Below, one piece after another: positions 1 through 8,314 of a stretch of DNA of 64,000 nucleotides. A program made the translations under genes and the position numbers. The DNA lies in contig NZ_KK211167.1 in NCBI RefSeq assembly GCF_000620705.1, positions 484,204 through 548,203 on the forward strand, in the 5' to 3' direction. The notes under the pieces are model-generated. The model did no database searches and had not been told where the DNA came from. It was given only the letters and a program-made list of their open reading frames with translations. Position 1 is the stretch's first letter. The number at the start of each line of letters is the position of its first letter. Origin of the DNA: Nocardioides sp. URHA0020. GTDB lineage: Bacteria; Actinomycetota; Actinomycetes; Propionibacteriales; Nocardioidaceae.

Positions 1-891
1 TCGGTCGCGCTCGGCGACCACGACACCCGCGACCCCGACGTGGGTGTCGTCGACCTCGGCACCGGTCACGGCACCCGCTACACGCTGACCGGTCCGCGCA
101 GCGTCGTACCGGTCGCCTGGTCCCACGACGGGAGCAAGATCGCCTACCTGGCCGGGCGGACGCCGACGAACCCGCACGCGGGCGGACCGACGGTCGGCGA
201 GCTCTACCTGCTCGACGTCGACTCGGGCGAGGTCAGCTCGGTGCCCGGGGTCGGTCGCGCGCGGACGGCCGCCTTCTCCCCGGACGGCAGGCAACTCGCC
301 GTACGCCCCGCCGGTCTGGGCGGTGGCACCCTGCCGATCGTCGACCTGGCCACGGGGACCCTGCGCACCGTGCCGGCCGACGGCGTGCTCACCGGTCCCG
401 CCGCCTGGTCGCCGGACGGGGAGCTGGTCGCGGTGTCGTCACCCGCCGGCCTCGCGTTCGTGGCGGTGGACGGGTCGGCACCCGGGCCGGCCGAGCTCGA
501 GCTCGACCACCCGCAGCGCGAGCAGCTCCTGGGCTGGACCGGCGACCGGGAGGTGGCGGTCCTCGACCGCTCCGACCCGGACACGGCCCGGCTCGTCGCG
601 CACCCGCTGAGCGGCGGCCCGACGCGCCGGCTCACGCGCATCGACCACCTCGGGACCTACGGCATCAGCCACGTCCAGCTGGCCTCGGCGCTGCTGCCGC
701 AGGCACGGCTGCGACCCGCGGGCAGTGCGGGGTACGGGCCGCTGCCCGCCCGCTTCCGCTTCCCGCTGGCCGTCGTCATCGGGCTGGCGGTCGCGGGGGT
801 CGCGCTGCTGGTCCTCCGGAGGCTGCTGCCTGGCGGGCGGGGTCGGGGGCGGGGTCGCCGCAGTCCGCGCCCGTACGGTGGGGTGTCATGA
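1..891 (+). CDS. C-terminal part of a beta-propeller (WD40/PD40-like) membrane-anchored protein, 5' truncated
   Basis: The reading frame is open from the first base, so the N-terminus lies outside the window. The visible part has repeated motifs of the TolB/PD40 type (WSHDGSKIAYLAG, FSPDGRQLAVRP, WSPDGELVAVSS), each the 'xSPDGxxLAV' signature of one propeller blade. It ends with one hydrophobic segment (FPLAVVIGLAVAGVALLVL) followed by an Arg/Gly-rich tail, so the propeller is probably outside the membrane and the basic tail in the cytoplasm. No enzymatic motif is visible; such proteins usually bind ligands or act in envelope complexes. The stop overlaps the start of the next small ORF (ATGA), suggesting translational coupling. 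The fold is fairly sure, the role unknown. Confidence 0.75.
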   Translation, partial: SVALGDHDTRDPDVGVVDLGTGHGTRYTLTGPRSVVPVAWSHDGSKIAYLAGRTPTNPHAGGPTVGELYLLDVDSGEVSSVPGVGRARTAAFSPDGRQLAVRPAGLGGGTLPIVDLATGTLRTVPADGVLTGPAAWSPDGELVAVSSPAGLAFVAVDGSAPGPAELELDHPQREQLLGWTGDREVAVLDRSDPDTARLVAHPLSGGPTRRLTRIDHLGTYGISHVQLASALLPQARLRPAGSAGYGPLPARFRFPLAVVIGLAVAGVALLVLRRLLPGGRGRGRGRRSPRPYGGVS

Positions 892-1031
892 CGGCACAAG
901 AGCTCGCAGACCAGGCGACCGAAGCGGCAGCGAAGATGAAGGTGGGCACGTGGGACGCCGTGCAGGCGCTCGCGCTCGCGTCCATCGCGCAGAGCCTGGC
1001 GTCGATGGCGCGGGACCAGTCGCCGGACTGA
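888..1031 (+). CDS. Small hypothetical protein, 47 aa, coupled to upstream gene
   Basis: A 47-codon frame begins with an ATG whose last bases are the stop of the preceding gene (ATGA), the same coupling used throughout this genome. The product is Ala-rich and amphipathic (starts MTAQELADQATEAAAK, ends MARDQSPD) and looks like one or two short helices. There is no signal peptide or membrane segment. Third positions are G/C-rich as in real genes here. Family not recognised; it is kept because of the exact overlap and codon bias. Confidence 0.5.
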   Translation: MTAQELADQATEAAAKMKVGTWDAVQALALASIAQSLASMARDQSPD

Positions 1032-1084
1032 GTGCCTGTGTCGGTCGGTCGGTCGGCTGGCCTTGCTGCCGCGCTTCGGTGCGG

Positions 1085-1167
1085 GGGTTTCGAGGCTCGG
1101 CGCTGGCGCGCCTCGCACCTCAACCAGCGGAGGTCGGCGCTGGCGCGCCTCGCACCTCAACCAGCGG
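1085..1167. repeat. REP-like repeat, family 1: two tandem 37-bp units
   Basis: Two nearly identical 37-bp units (1094-1130 and 1131-1167) end in CTCAACCAGCGG and are preceded by GTTTCGAGGCTCG. They lie between the stop of the small ORF and the 3' end of the minus-strand lyase gene. Related copies occur at 26371-26652, 43347-43413, 50098-50143 and 63839-63957. The array may form hairpins between the convergent genes. Confidence 0.8.
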
Positions 1168-1169
1168 GG

Positions 1170-2639
1170 TCAGTCGGTGATGCCTGCAGTCGCGCGGACG
1201 AGGGACGAGGCGGCCTCGAGCTCGGCGCCCACGATGTGGTCGGGGCGGACGTCGGGGAGGGCCGCGTCGGCGCGGGCGAAGAGCTCGCTGGCGGGGCAGT
1301 CGGCGAGCCGGCTGGGGTCGAGGCGCAGCGCGCGGACGGCGGCGACCAGCTCGCAGGCCAGCAGGTCGGGCAGCAGGTCGAGGAGCTGGTGGGTGTCCCA
1401 CGCCGCCTGGGTGGAGTGGCTGGCGTGCTCCTCGACGCCGAGCGAGACGACGGTGTGGCCGCCCGTCACGGGGGTCGCGGCCGAGCGGACCTGGGAGAGC
1501 AGGTCGGCGGCGACGTACTCGACGATCATCAGGCCGGAGCTGCCCTGCGGGCCGGCGGCGAGGAAGGCCGGCAGACCCGTCAGGCGGGGGTCGAGCAGCG
1601 CGCCGAGGCGGGCGGTGAGCAGCGAGAGGACCGGCACGGCGGTCGCGCGCACGGCGTCCAGGGTCGCGGCGATCCGCTGCGTGAGGAACTGACCGTGGTG
1701 CAGCGCGGTGCCGTCGACGGCGAGCGGGTTCTCGCCGGCCGCGCCGATCTCGGCGGCCAGGGCGAGCTCGGCGATCGTGAGCGCCTCCTCCCACGGGGCG
1801 TGCACCTGCGGGACGGCGCGCAGCCCGAACGGGTCCTGCAGCCGGACCGCCTCCCGCTCCGGCCCGGCGAGCAGCGCGGTGAGGCGGGAGGCGACGCCGA
1901 CGGCGTACGGGTCGTCCTTGGCGGCGTGCACCCGAGGGTCGTAGGCCTGGAGCGATCCGCGCAGCGCCAGGTGCGACAGGGCGGCCACCTGCTCGGTCGT
2001 GCGCGCCAGGGCGGCCAGCCCGGTGACGGCGATGGAGCCCACGGTCGCGGTCAGGGCGTTGCTGCTGGCGAAGGCCAGCGCATCGCCCTCGGCGACCGGC
2101 GTGGGCGCGGTGGCCCCGCTGCGCCACGGCAGCTCACCGACCAGCGTCAGCCCCAGCTGGGCGAGCACCGTGAGGTCACCGGTGCCGATCCCGCCGTACG
2201 CGTGCAGGCGAGGCACGCTCCCGGCCTCGAGCGCGGACGCCAGCGCCTCGACCAGCGCCGGCTCGACCCCCGAACCGCCGCGCAGCAGCTGGTGGAGCCG
2301 GACGAGCATGGTGCCGCGGGCCACCTCGTCGCCCAGCTCGGGCCCGAACCCGCCGGCGTGGCTGCGCCACAGTCTGAGCGCGTGGCTGCCGTTGTCGGCG
2401 CCGTCTGGTTCGATCGAGACATGGCGCAGCGCTCCCACGCCGGTGGTGAGGCCGTAGACGGCACCGTCCTGCTGGGCGGCGTCCAGGTCCGCACGCGCCC
2501 GACGCACCCCGACGAGCGCGTCGCCGCCGTACGCGTCGAGCGACACCTCGATCCCGGAGGTCCGCGGGGAGCGGGCGTACGCCGCGACGTCGGCCGGCCG
2601 CAGGCCCGGGTCGGCGACGTGCCGCGTGGGGGACGTCAT
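1170..2639 (-). CDS. Histidine/aromatic amino acid ammonia-lyase family protein with altered MIO motif
   Basis: The 489-aa length and overall pattern fit the HAL/PAL family, which eliminates ammonia from histidine or aromatic amino acids using an MIO group made from an Ala-Ser-Gly triad. Recognisable parts are the active-site loop YGLTTGVG (Tyr62), the segment around the MIO site (HAYGGIGTGDLTVLA), Asn194, LQDPFGLR (Gln268, Arg274) and the late VEEHAS motif. Two key positions differ: the triad reads Gly152-Thr153-Gly154, and the position of the usual catalytic Tyr (YSLR) is Phe271. The enzyme may therefore be slow, have another substrate or chemistry, or not form MIO at all. It is divergent from an osmoprotectant-type ABC importer, so its substrate may be imported by that system. 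It is 17 kb from hutF/hutI and is not clearly the cell's hutH. Confidence 0.75.
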   Translation of the reverse strand: MTSPTRHVADPGLRPADVAAYARSPRTSGIEVSLDAYGGDALVGVRRARADLDAAQQDGAVYGLTTGVGALRHVSIEPDGADNGSHALRLWRSHAGGFGPELGDEVARGTMLVRLHQLLRGGSGVEPALVEALASALEAGSVPRLHAYGGIGTGDLTVLAQLGLTLVGELPWRSGATAPTPVAEGDALAFASSNALTATVGSIAVTGLAALARTTEQVAALSHLALRGSLQAYDPRVHAAKDDPYAVGVASRLTALLAGPEREAVRLQDPFGLRAVPQVHAPWEEALTIAELALAAEIGAAGENPLAVDGTALHHGQFLTQRIAATLDAVRATAVPVLSLLTARLGALLDPRLTGLPAFLAAGPQGSSGLMIVEYVAADLLSQVRSAATPVTGGHTVVSLGVEEHASHSTQAAWDTHQLLDLLPDLLACELVAAVRALRLDPSRLADCPASELFARADAALPDVRPDHIVGAELEAASSLVRATAGITD

Positions 2640-2785
2640 GGACGCATCCTATTCAGCGGACCGACAAAGTCGAATAACCTCATTCACATAGACTCCTTTG
2701 CCATGGCACCGTTTCGCCCACGACTCGTCCGAGCACGCTGGGTACGCCGCACGACGCGGATCAGCACCTGGGCAGGAGGACACCG
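2640..2785. promoter_or_regulatory. Divergent promoter region between lyase homologue and ABC importer
   Basis: This 146-bp gap must hold promoters in both directions. It is more AT-rich than its surroundings and contains TATTC (2650-2654) opposed to GAATA (2672-2676), and GAAT-N6-ATTC (2672-2685), possible repressor sites. The ribosome site AGGAGG (2774-2779) lies just before the GTG start of the ATPase gene. The operator reading is tentative. Confidence 0.4.
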
Positions 2786-3832
2786 GTGATCGAGTTCGAC
2801 GACGTGACGAAGAGGTACCCGGACGGCACGGTCGCCGTCGGGGGCCTGTCGCTGACCATCCCTACTGGCGGCATCACCGTGCTGGTGGGTCCGTCCGGGT
2901 GCGGCAAGACCACCTCGCTGCGGATGATCAACCGGATGATCGACCCCACGTCGGGGACGATCCGCATCGACGGCGAGGACGTGCTGAAGCAGGACCCCGC
3001 CCTGCTGCGCCGCTCGATCGGCTACGTCATCCAGCACGCCGGGCTCTTCCCGCACCGCACCGTGGTCGACAACGTCGCCACGGTCCCGGTGCTCAACGGC
3101 GTGCCGCGCAAGCAGGCCCGGGCCCGGGCCTACGAGCTGCTGGAGCGGGTCGGTCTGACCGCCGGCATGGCCGACCGCTACCCGGTGCAGCTGTCCGGCG
3201 GCCAGCAGCAGCGCGTCGGCGTGGCCCGAGCGCTCGCGGCCGATCCGCCGGTGATGCTGATGGACGAGCCGTTCTCGGCCGTCGACCCGGTCGTGCGCGA
3301 GGGCCTGCAGCAGGAATTCCTGCGCCTGCAGGGCGAGCTGGGCAAGACCATCGTGATGGTCACCCACGACATCGACGAGGCGATCAAGCTCGGCGACCAC
3401 GTCGCGGTCTTCGCCGAGGGCGGCCGTCTGGCCCAGCTCTCGACGCCCGAGGAGCTGCTGTCCAAGCCCGCCGACGACTTCGTGGCCGGGTTCGTCGGCC
3501 GCGACCGTGGCTACCGTGGCCTGTCCTTCGCCGGCTCGGCCGACCTCGCCGTCGAGCCGGTCACCACGGAGGTCGAGGGGCTGCGACTCTCGCTCGACGA
3601 CGCCGGGCGCCCGCTGGGGTGGACCGGGTCGGGCGCCCTGCTCCCCACCGAGGGCAGCTTCCACCTCGGCGACAGCCTGCGCGTGGTGACCGACCTGACC
3701 CTGCTCTCGCCGGCCGGAGCCGCGGTCCGCGTCGACGCCGAGGGCCGGGCCGACGGGATCGTGCGTCAGGGCGCCCTGGCGGCGTACGTCCGCGAACGCC
3801 AGCTCGGCCGGCTGGGGTCGACGGGGTCCTGA
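2786..3832 (+). CDS. ABC transporter ATP-binding protein, glycine betaine/osmoprotectant (OpuC/ProV) family
   Basis: 348 aa. The nucleotide-binding domain fills residues 1-240: Walker A GPSGCGKTT (35-43), Q-loop near YVIQHAGLFPHRT, signature LSGGQQQRVG, Walker B VMLMDEPFSAVDP and switch His in VTHDIDEA. The DEPFSAVDPxxR stretch is typical of the betaine/choline/carnitine subfamily. The last 100 residues occupy the place of the regulatory CBS domains of OpuCA but are degenerate. GTG start chosen for its AGGAGG 6 bases upstream and because the domain begins at once (MIEFDDVTKRY). It powers uptake together with the two permeases and binding protein that follow, one base to overlapping apart. Confidence 0.9.
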   Translation: MIEFDDVTKRYPDGTVAVGGLSLTIPTGGITVLVGPSGCGKTTSLRMINRMIDPTSGTIRIDGEDVLKQDPALLRRSIGYVIQHAGLFPHRTVVDNVATVPVLNGVPRKQARARAYELLERVGLTAGMADRYPVQLSGGQQQRVGVARALAADPPVMLMDEPFSAVDPVVREGLQQEFLRLQGELGKTIVMVTHDIDEAIKLGDHVAVFAEGGRLAQLSTPEELLSKPADDFVAGFVGRDRGYRGLSFAGSADLAVEPVTTEVEGLRLSLDDAGRPLGWTGSGALLPTEGSFHLGDSLRVVTDLTLLSPAGAAVRVDAEGRADGIVRQGALAAYVRERQLGRLGSTGS

Positions 3833-3833
3833 C

Positions 3834-4502
3834 GTGAACTTCATCGACGAGGTGCGCACCTACCTCGACATCAACCACGAGGCGGTCGTCCAGTCGCTGG
3901 TCGACCACATCTGGCTCGCCCTGCTGCCGGTGGCCATCGCGTTCGTGCTCTCGCTGCCGATCGGCTGGCTCGTGGTGCGCTTCGGCTGGGTCCGGCATCC
4001 GGTGCTGACGCTGAGCAGCGTCATCTACACCGTCCCGTCGCTGGCGCTGCTGCTCCTGCTGCCCGGCATCCTGCACACCAGCGTCCTCGACCCGCTCAAC
4101 GTCGTGGTCGCGCTCTCGCTCTACAGCCTCGCGCTGCTGGTGCGCACCGTCGTCGACGGCCTGGAGTCGATCGACGACCAGGTCGTGCAGTCCGCTACCG
4201 CGATGGGCTACCGGCCGACCCGGCGGTGGTTCACCGTCGAGCTCCCGCTGGCGCTGCCCGTCATCCTGTCGGGCCTGCGAGTCGCCACGGTGGCCAACAT
4301 CAGCATGGTCACGGTCGCCGCGCTGATCGGGATCGGCGGTCTCGGGCAGCTCTTCACCCGAGGCTTCCAGCTGGGCTTCTACGCGCCGCCGATCGCCATC
4401 GGCCTGGTCCTGTGCGTGCTGCTGGCCCTCGTCGCCGACACGGCGATCGTGCTGGTCCAGCGGCTGCTGACTCCCTGGACCCGGGCGGAGGACGCCCGAT
4501 GA
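3834..4502 (+). CDS. ABC transporter permease, osmoprotectant family (first subunit)
   Basis: 222 aa with about five or six hydrophobic segments and the inner-membrane permease (BPD_transp_1) signature EAA-like loop around ATAMGYRPTRRWFTVELPLA, which docks on the ATPase. The GTG start follows the ATPase stop by one base. It overlaps the second permease gene by ATGA, so the two form a heteromeric channel as in OpuCB/OpuCD. Substrate specificity cannot be read from it; compatible solutes such as glycine betaine are usual, but relatives import other quaternary amines. Confidence 0.9.
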   Translation: MNFIDEVRTYLDINHEAVVQSLVDHIWLALLPVAIAFVLSLPIGWLVVRFGWVRHPVLTLSSVIYTVPSLALLLLLPGILHTSVLDPLNVVVALSLYSLALLVRTVVDGLESIDDQVVQSATAMGYRPTRRWFTVELPLALPVILSGLRVATVANISMVTVAALIGIGGLGQLFTRGFQLGFYAPPIAIGLVLCVLLALVADTAIVLVQRLLTPWTRAEDAR

Positions 4503-5254
4503 ACGCCGACACCTTTGACTTCCTCTTCGACGGTGCCAACTGGGCCTGGAGCAGCTACGACAGCTTCCCGCACCGGATCCTCGAGCACCTGCAGTACTCC
4601 GCGATCGCGCTGGTGATCGCCTTCGTCATCGCGTTCCCGATCGGGTTGCTGATCGGGCACACCAACCGTGGCTCGTTCGTCGCGATCAACATCGGCAACG
4701 CCGGGCGGGCGCTTCCGACCCTCGGCGTGCTGATGCTGGTGCTCGTGCTGGTGGGCACCGGCCTGGTGCCGGTGACCGTGGCGCTGGTCATCCTGGCGGT
4801 CCCGCCGATCCTGACGACGACGTACGCCGGGATCCGCTCGGTCTCGGGTGCGACCGTCGACGCGGCTCGTGGGATCGGGATGCGGGAGCGGCAGATCGTC
4901 ACCAGCGTGGAGCTGCCCATCGCCCTGCCGATCATCTTCGGCGGCGTCCGCAACGCGGCGCTCCAGGTGATCTCGACCGCCACGATCGCTGCGTACGTCG
5001 GGCTGGGCGGGCTCGGTCGCTACCTCTTCGACGGCCTCGCCCTGTCGGACTACCCCCGGGTCGTCGCGGGGTCGGTCCTGGTCGCGGTGCTGGCCGTCGC
5101 GGTCGACCTGCTGATCGGCCTGGTCCAGCGCCTGGTGGTCTCGCCCGGCGTGGACGGTCGGGCGAGCAAGGGCCGGCGTCGCCGCAGCACCCCCTCGGGT
5201 GCGGCCGCGACCGCCGTGCACTCCCTCGAGGAGGTGTCCCAGGCGCCGCGGTAG
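4499..5254 (+). CDS. ABC transporter permease, osmoprotectant family (second subunit)
   Basis: 251 aa, starting at the ATG that overlaps the previous stop. It has several membrane segments from residue 35 on (ALVIAFVIAFPIGLLIG and later) and the EAA loop AARGIGMRERQIVTSVELP that contacts the ATPase. The soluble tail after about residue 215 is Arg/Ser-rich. It pairs with the preceding permease. The 106 bases between its stop and the binding-protein gene hold no gene and give space for a leader of the lipoprotein gene. Confidence 0.9.
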   Translation: MNADTFDFLFDGANWAWSSYDSFPHRILEHLQYSAIALVIAFVIAFPIGLLIGHTNRGSFVAINIGNAGRALPTLGVLMLVLVLVGTGLVPVTVALVILAVPPILTTTYAGIRSVSGATVDAARGIGMRERQIVTSVELPIALPIIFGGVRNAALQVISTATIAAYVGLGGLGRYLFDGLALSDYPRVVAGSVLVAVLAVAVDLLIGLVQRLVVSPGVDGRASKGRRRRSTPSGAAATAVHSLEEVSQAPR

Positions 5255-5360
5255 ATCGGGCCCCGCGCGCCCGCACGAGAACTCGCTCCACCTGCACGAC
5301 TCCAGCACGAACCCAGCACGACCCATTCAGAAGTGCCTTGACCGAGAGGTGAAAACCCCT

Positions 5361-6296
5361 ATGTTCCGCAAGCGTTCCACCGCACTGATCAGCATCGCCG
5401 CCGTGGCAGCAGCGTTCGCGCTCGCCGGCTGCGGCTCCGACTCCGACTCCGGCAGCGACCCGCTCTCCTCGGGCGGAGGCGACAAGAGCGCGATCGTGAT
5501 CGGCTCGGCCAACTTCCCCGAGAGCGAGCTGCTCATGCAGCTCTACGCCCAGACGCTCAAGGCCGCGGGCGCCAAGGTCGAGACCAAGCCCAACATCGGT
5601 GCTCGTGAGATCTACATGAAGGCGTTCACCTCCGGTGACATCGACCTGCTGCCGGAGTACAACGGTGCCCTGCTCTCCTACCTCTCGCCCGACGGGGTCC
5701 CGGAGGGCGTGACGTCGCCCGACGACGTCTACGCCGCGCTCCAGAAGGTGCTGCCGAAGGGCAGCGAGACGCTGCCGCAGTCGGCCGCCGAGGACAAGGA
5801 CACCCTGACGGTCACCAAGGAGACCGCCGACAAGTACAGCCTGTCGACGATCGAGGACCTGCAGCCCGTCGCCGGCAAGCTCACCGTCGGCGCCGGCCCG
5901 GAGTGGCGCGAGCGCTACCAGGGTCTGGTCGGCCTCAAGGACCTCTACGACGTGAAGTTCAAGGAGTTCAAGCCGCTCGACTCCGGTGGCCCGCTGACCG
6001 TCGCCGCGATCAAGGACGGCAGCATCGACGTCGGCAACGTCTTCTCGACCGACTCGGCGATCACGACCAACGGCTGGGTCGTCCTCGGTGACCCGAAGAA
6101 CCTCTACACCTCGCAGAACATCGTCCCGCTGATCCAGTCGGACAAGGTGACCCCCGAGGTCACCGACGCGCTCAACGCCCTCTCGAAGGCGCTGACCACG
6201 GAGAACCTCACCGAGGCCCTCGCCAAGGTGCAGGTCGACAAGCAGGACCCGGTCACCGTGGCCGGTGACTTCCTCAAGGCCAACGGCCTGAGCTGA
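5361..6296 (+). CDS. Substrate-binding lipoprotein of the osmoprotectant ABC importer (OpuAC family)
   Basis: 311 aa. The N-terminus has a basic start, a hydrophobic core and a lipobox LAGC with Cys24, so the protein is lipid-anchored outside the membrane. An Asp/Ser linker is followed by the OpuAC-type domain starting IVIGSANFPESELLMQLYAQ. The motif NIGAREIYMKAFTSGDIDLLPEYNG is characteristic of this binding-protein family. The ATG is preceded by GAGAGGTG. It captures the ligand for the transporter encoded directly upstream. A 36-base perfect palindrome follows the stop and probably ends the operon. Confidence 0.9.
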   Translation: MFRKRSTALISIAAVAAAFALAGCGSDSDSGSDPLSSGGGDKSAIVIGSANFPESELLMQLYAQTLKAAGAKVETKPNIGAREIYMKAFTSGDIDLLPEYNGALLSYLSPDGVPEGVTSPDDVYAALQKVLPKGSETLPQSAAEDKDTLTVTKETADKYSLSTIEDLQPVAGKLTVGAGPEWRERYQGLVGLKDLYDVKFKEFKPLDSGGPLTVAAIKDGSIDVGNVFSTDSAITTNGWVVLGDPKNLYTSQNIVPLIQSDKVTPEVTDALNALSKALTTENLTEALAKVQVDKQDPVTVAGDFLKANGLS

Positions 6297-6305
6297 CCCA
6301 CCTCG

Positions 6306-6341
6306 ACGGCATGGCCGGCGCGATCGCGCCGGCCATGCCGT
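6306..6341 (+). terminator. Loopless perfect palindrome downstream of ABC operon
   Basis: A 36-base perfect inverted repeat centred at 6323/6324 begins ten bases after the stop of the binding-protein gene and lies just before the 3' end of the minus-strand gene that begins at 7125. It has no U-tract, so it would act as a strong bidirectional hairpin for mRNA ends. Confidence 0.65.
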
Positions 6342-6351
6342 TCGTCGTACG

Positions 6352-7125
6352 TCAGCGGCAGGCGTCCCCCGAGCCGGTGCTGACGCACGACTTCCGCGCG
6401 GCGCTGTGTCGCGCCGACGGGATGCTGGCCAGGCCGTGGGACAGCACCGTCACGGAGCCGACCCCGGGCGTGCCCGAGATCGCGCTGCCCCCGTTGCTCC
6501 CCGAGGTGCACCCGCCCACCAGGGCCAGCGTGTGGTCACCCGCCGCGATCACGTCCGCGGTCACGCCGGTGAGGTGGATCGCGGGGAACCCGTTGTAGTC
6601 GAAGGTGATGCTCACGGCCTCGCCGAGCTGCAGCGAGCTCGAGACGATCGGGGCACCGTCCAGCCGCAGCCACCAGCGCACGAAGTTCGAGGTCGTGCAG
6701 TCGAGCTGCCCGGCGCCGGTGAAGTCGACGAGCAGGCGCCCCGCCCGCGTGGTGGTGAAGGTCGTGGTGGACGTCGCGACCCCGGCCGTCGGCAGCGTGG
6801 GAGCGCCGCCGAGCGGGACGATCTGGTTGACCTGCGCCTTGGTCAGGTAGGCGGACCCGACCTTCCCGGCGAGCTTCCGGGCGTTCGGGGCGTTGGCGAT
6901 GATGTTGTCGGGCAGGCGCCCGGTGCGCTTGCTCGTGGCGACCAGCTTGCCCTTGCGCGCCTTGATGCTGGCCGAGGCGCTGACGGCGTGCTTGTGGTCG
7001 ACGGTGTGGGCGTTGACCGCCCGGGCGAGGGCAGGACCGCCGGCGAAGCCGACGGACATGATCAGCGCGGATGCCGCCAGCACGATGGCGACCCGGTTCC
7101 CCGTGCGGGGTGAGTTGGTGGGCAT
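6352..7125 (-). CDS. Secreted or membrane-anchored hypothetical protein
   Basis: 257 aa from the chosen ATG (MPTNSPRTGNR); an in-frame ATG 12 codons upstream (7161) is possible. The first 40 residues form a signal sequence (NRVAIVLAASALIMSVGFAGG, then ALARA, a plausible signal-peptidase site). The rest is soluble, rich in Thr/Ser/Gly and beta-prone, with two Cys in GQLDCTTSN and GGCTSG that could form a disulfide. The segment LPDNIIANAPNARKLAGKVG is often seen in secreted actinobacterial proteins of unknown role. No catalytic motif is visible. It is divergent from the M48 protease gene; the 140-base gap holds both promoters. Confidence 0.65.
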   Translation of the reverse strand: MPTNSPRTGNRVAIVLAASALIMSVGFAGGPALARAVNAHTVDHKHAVSASASIKARKGKLVATSKRTGRLPDNIIANAPNARKLAGKVGSAYLTKAQVNQIVPLGGAPTLPTAGVATSTTTFTTTRAGRLLVDFTGAGQLDCTTSNFVRWWLRLDGAPIVSSSLQLGEAVSITFDYNGFPAIHLTGVTADVIAAGDHTLALVGGCTSGSNGGSAISGTPGVGSVTVLSHGLASIPSARHSAARKSCVSTGSGDACR

Positions 7126-7265
7126 CTGGCCACGGTGCGCCGCAGAACCCTCGGGTGGCATCGCCTGAACGGGCTAGTTCGGTGGCAGGTACGCCGCGCC
7201 GCCCGCGCGTGGTGCGAGCGCCGGTTCCGCCACCCGACGCCTCGGGGATCCCTACAGTGAACCCC

Positions 7266-8276
7266 GTGAGCCAGCAGCCGGCCCGCCCGCGGGCGACCCT
7301 GAGTGACATCAGCTCCCGCGCGTGGGAGCACCCCGCCGACCAGGGGGCGCTGGTCGCGCTACGCAAGCTCAAGGGCTTCGACTCCCTGCTCAAGGCGATC
7401 TCGGGGATGTTCAACGAGCGCGCCGTGCGGCTGGTCTTCCTCGGCTCGGCGATCCGCGCCGACGAGCGGCAGTTCCCGCGGCTGCACCGGATCCTGGGCG
7501 AGGTCGGTCGCACGCTCGACGCCCCGGAGCTGCCCGAGCTGTACGTCGTGGCCAACCCCGTCCCGGGTGCGCTCACCATCGGCATGAACAAGCCCTTCAT
7601 CGTGCTCAACTCGGGCCTCGTCGACCTGCTCGACGACGAGGAGCTGCGCTTCGCCGTCGCCCACGAGCTCGGCCACGCGATGAGCGGGCACGCGGTCTAC
7701 CAGACGATGCTGCAGCGGCTGCTGCAGTTCAGCGGGGTGCTGACCGCGATCCCCCTGACCGGGCTGGGCATCCGGGCGATCGTCGCCGCGCTCTACGAGT
7801 GGTCGCGCAAGTCCGAGCTGTCCGCCGACCGGGCCGGGCTGCTCGCGACCCAGGACCCGGCGACGGCCTTCCGGGTGCACATGAAGCTCGCCAGCGGCGG
7901 TCACCTCGACGACCTCGACCCGACGTCGTTCTTCGCGCAGGGTCAGGAGTACGACGACGCCGACCTCCGCGACTCCGTGCTCAAGCTGCTGCTCGTCGAG
8001 AACCGGTCGCACCCGTTCCTCGTCGTCCGGGCCACCGAGCTGCGGCGCTGGGTCGACTCGGGTGACTACACCGCGATCCTGACCGGCACCTACCCGAAGC
8101 GTCAGGACGACGACCAGGCCAAGCTGTCCGACGCGGCCAAGGCGGCCGCGCGCAGCTACTCCGAGAGCTTCAAGCAGAGCCAGGACGCGGTCGGCAAGAT
8201 GGTGCACGAGGTGGCCGGCGTGCTGGGCAGCGTGAAGCTGTGGCTGGACGACACCTTCCGCAAGGGCGAAGACTGA
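7266..8276 (+). CDS. M48 family metalloprotease (HtpX-like)
   Basis: 336 aa from the GTG start. The zinc site is clear: HELGH at residues 133-137 and the third ligand Glu184 in SELSADRAG, a hallmark of M48 (Ste24/HtpX) peptidases. Unlike HtpX, it has no strong N-terminal membrane pair; only a moderately hydrophobic stretch (LTAIPLTGLGIRAIVAALY) follows the active site. The N-terminus (LSDISSRAWEHPADQGALVALRKLKGFD) is typical of actinobacterial cytosolic/peripheral M48 proteins. It probably degrades damaged proteins. It stands alone, 38 bases before the permease gene. Confidence 0.85.
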   Translation: MSQQPARPRATLSDISSRAWEHPADQGALVALRKLKGFDSLLKAISGMFNERAVRLVFLGSAIRADERQFPRLHRILGEVGRTLDAPELPELYVVANPVPGALTIGMNKPFIVLNSGLVDLLDDEELRFAVAHELGHAMSGHAVYQTMLQRLLQFSGVLTAIPLTGLGIRAIVAALYEWSRKSELSADRAGLLATQDPATAFRVHMKLASGGHLDDLDPTSFFAQGQEYDDADLRDSVLKLLLVENRSHPFLVVRATELRRWVDSGDYTAILTGTYPKRQDDDQAKLSDAAKAAARSYSESFKQSQDAVGKMVHEVAGVLGSVKLWLDDTFRKGED

Positions 8277-8314
8277 GCAGTTCAGGAACGTCCCTGCCCG
8301 GGTAGGAGACCGCC

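Noticed and set aside
1170..2639. Calling this gene hutH
   Set aside because: MIO triad and the catalytic Tyr are changed and it is far from hutF/hutI; a standard histidase probably lies outside the window.
2652..2676. A third copy of repeat family 2 near GGACCGACAAAG
   Set aside because: Only about a dozen bases resemble the element and the GGCCGGCC core is missing.
1032..2789. A long open frame on the plus strand opposite the ammonia-lyase gene
   Set aside because: Its residues are Arg/Gly/Asp-rich with no motif, and the minus strand encodes a recognisable lyase family; in GC-rich DNA antisense frames stay open by chance. The same reasoning removed other long antisense frames across the window.
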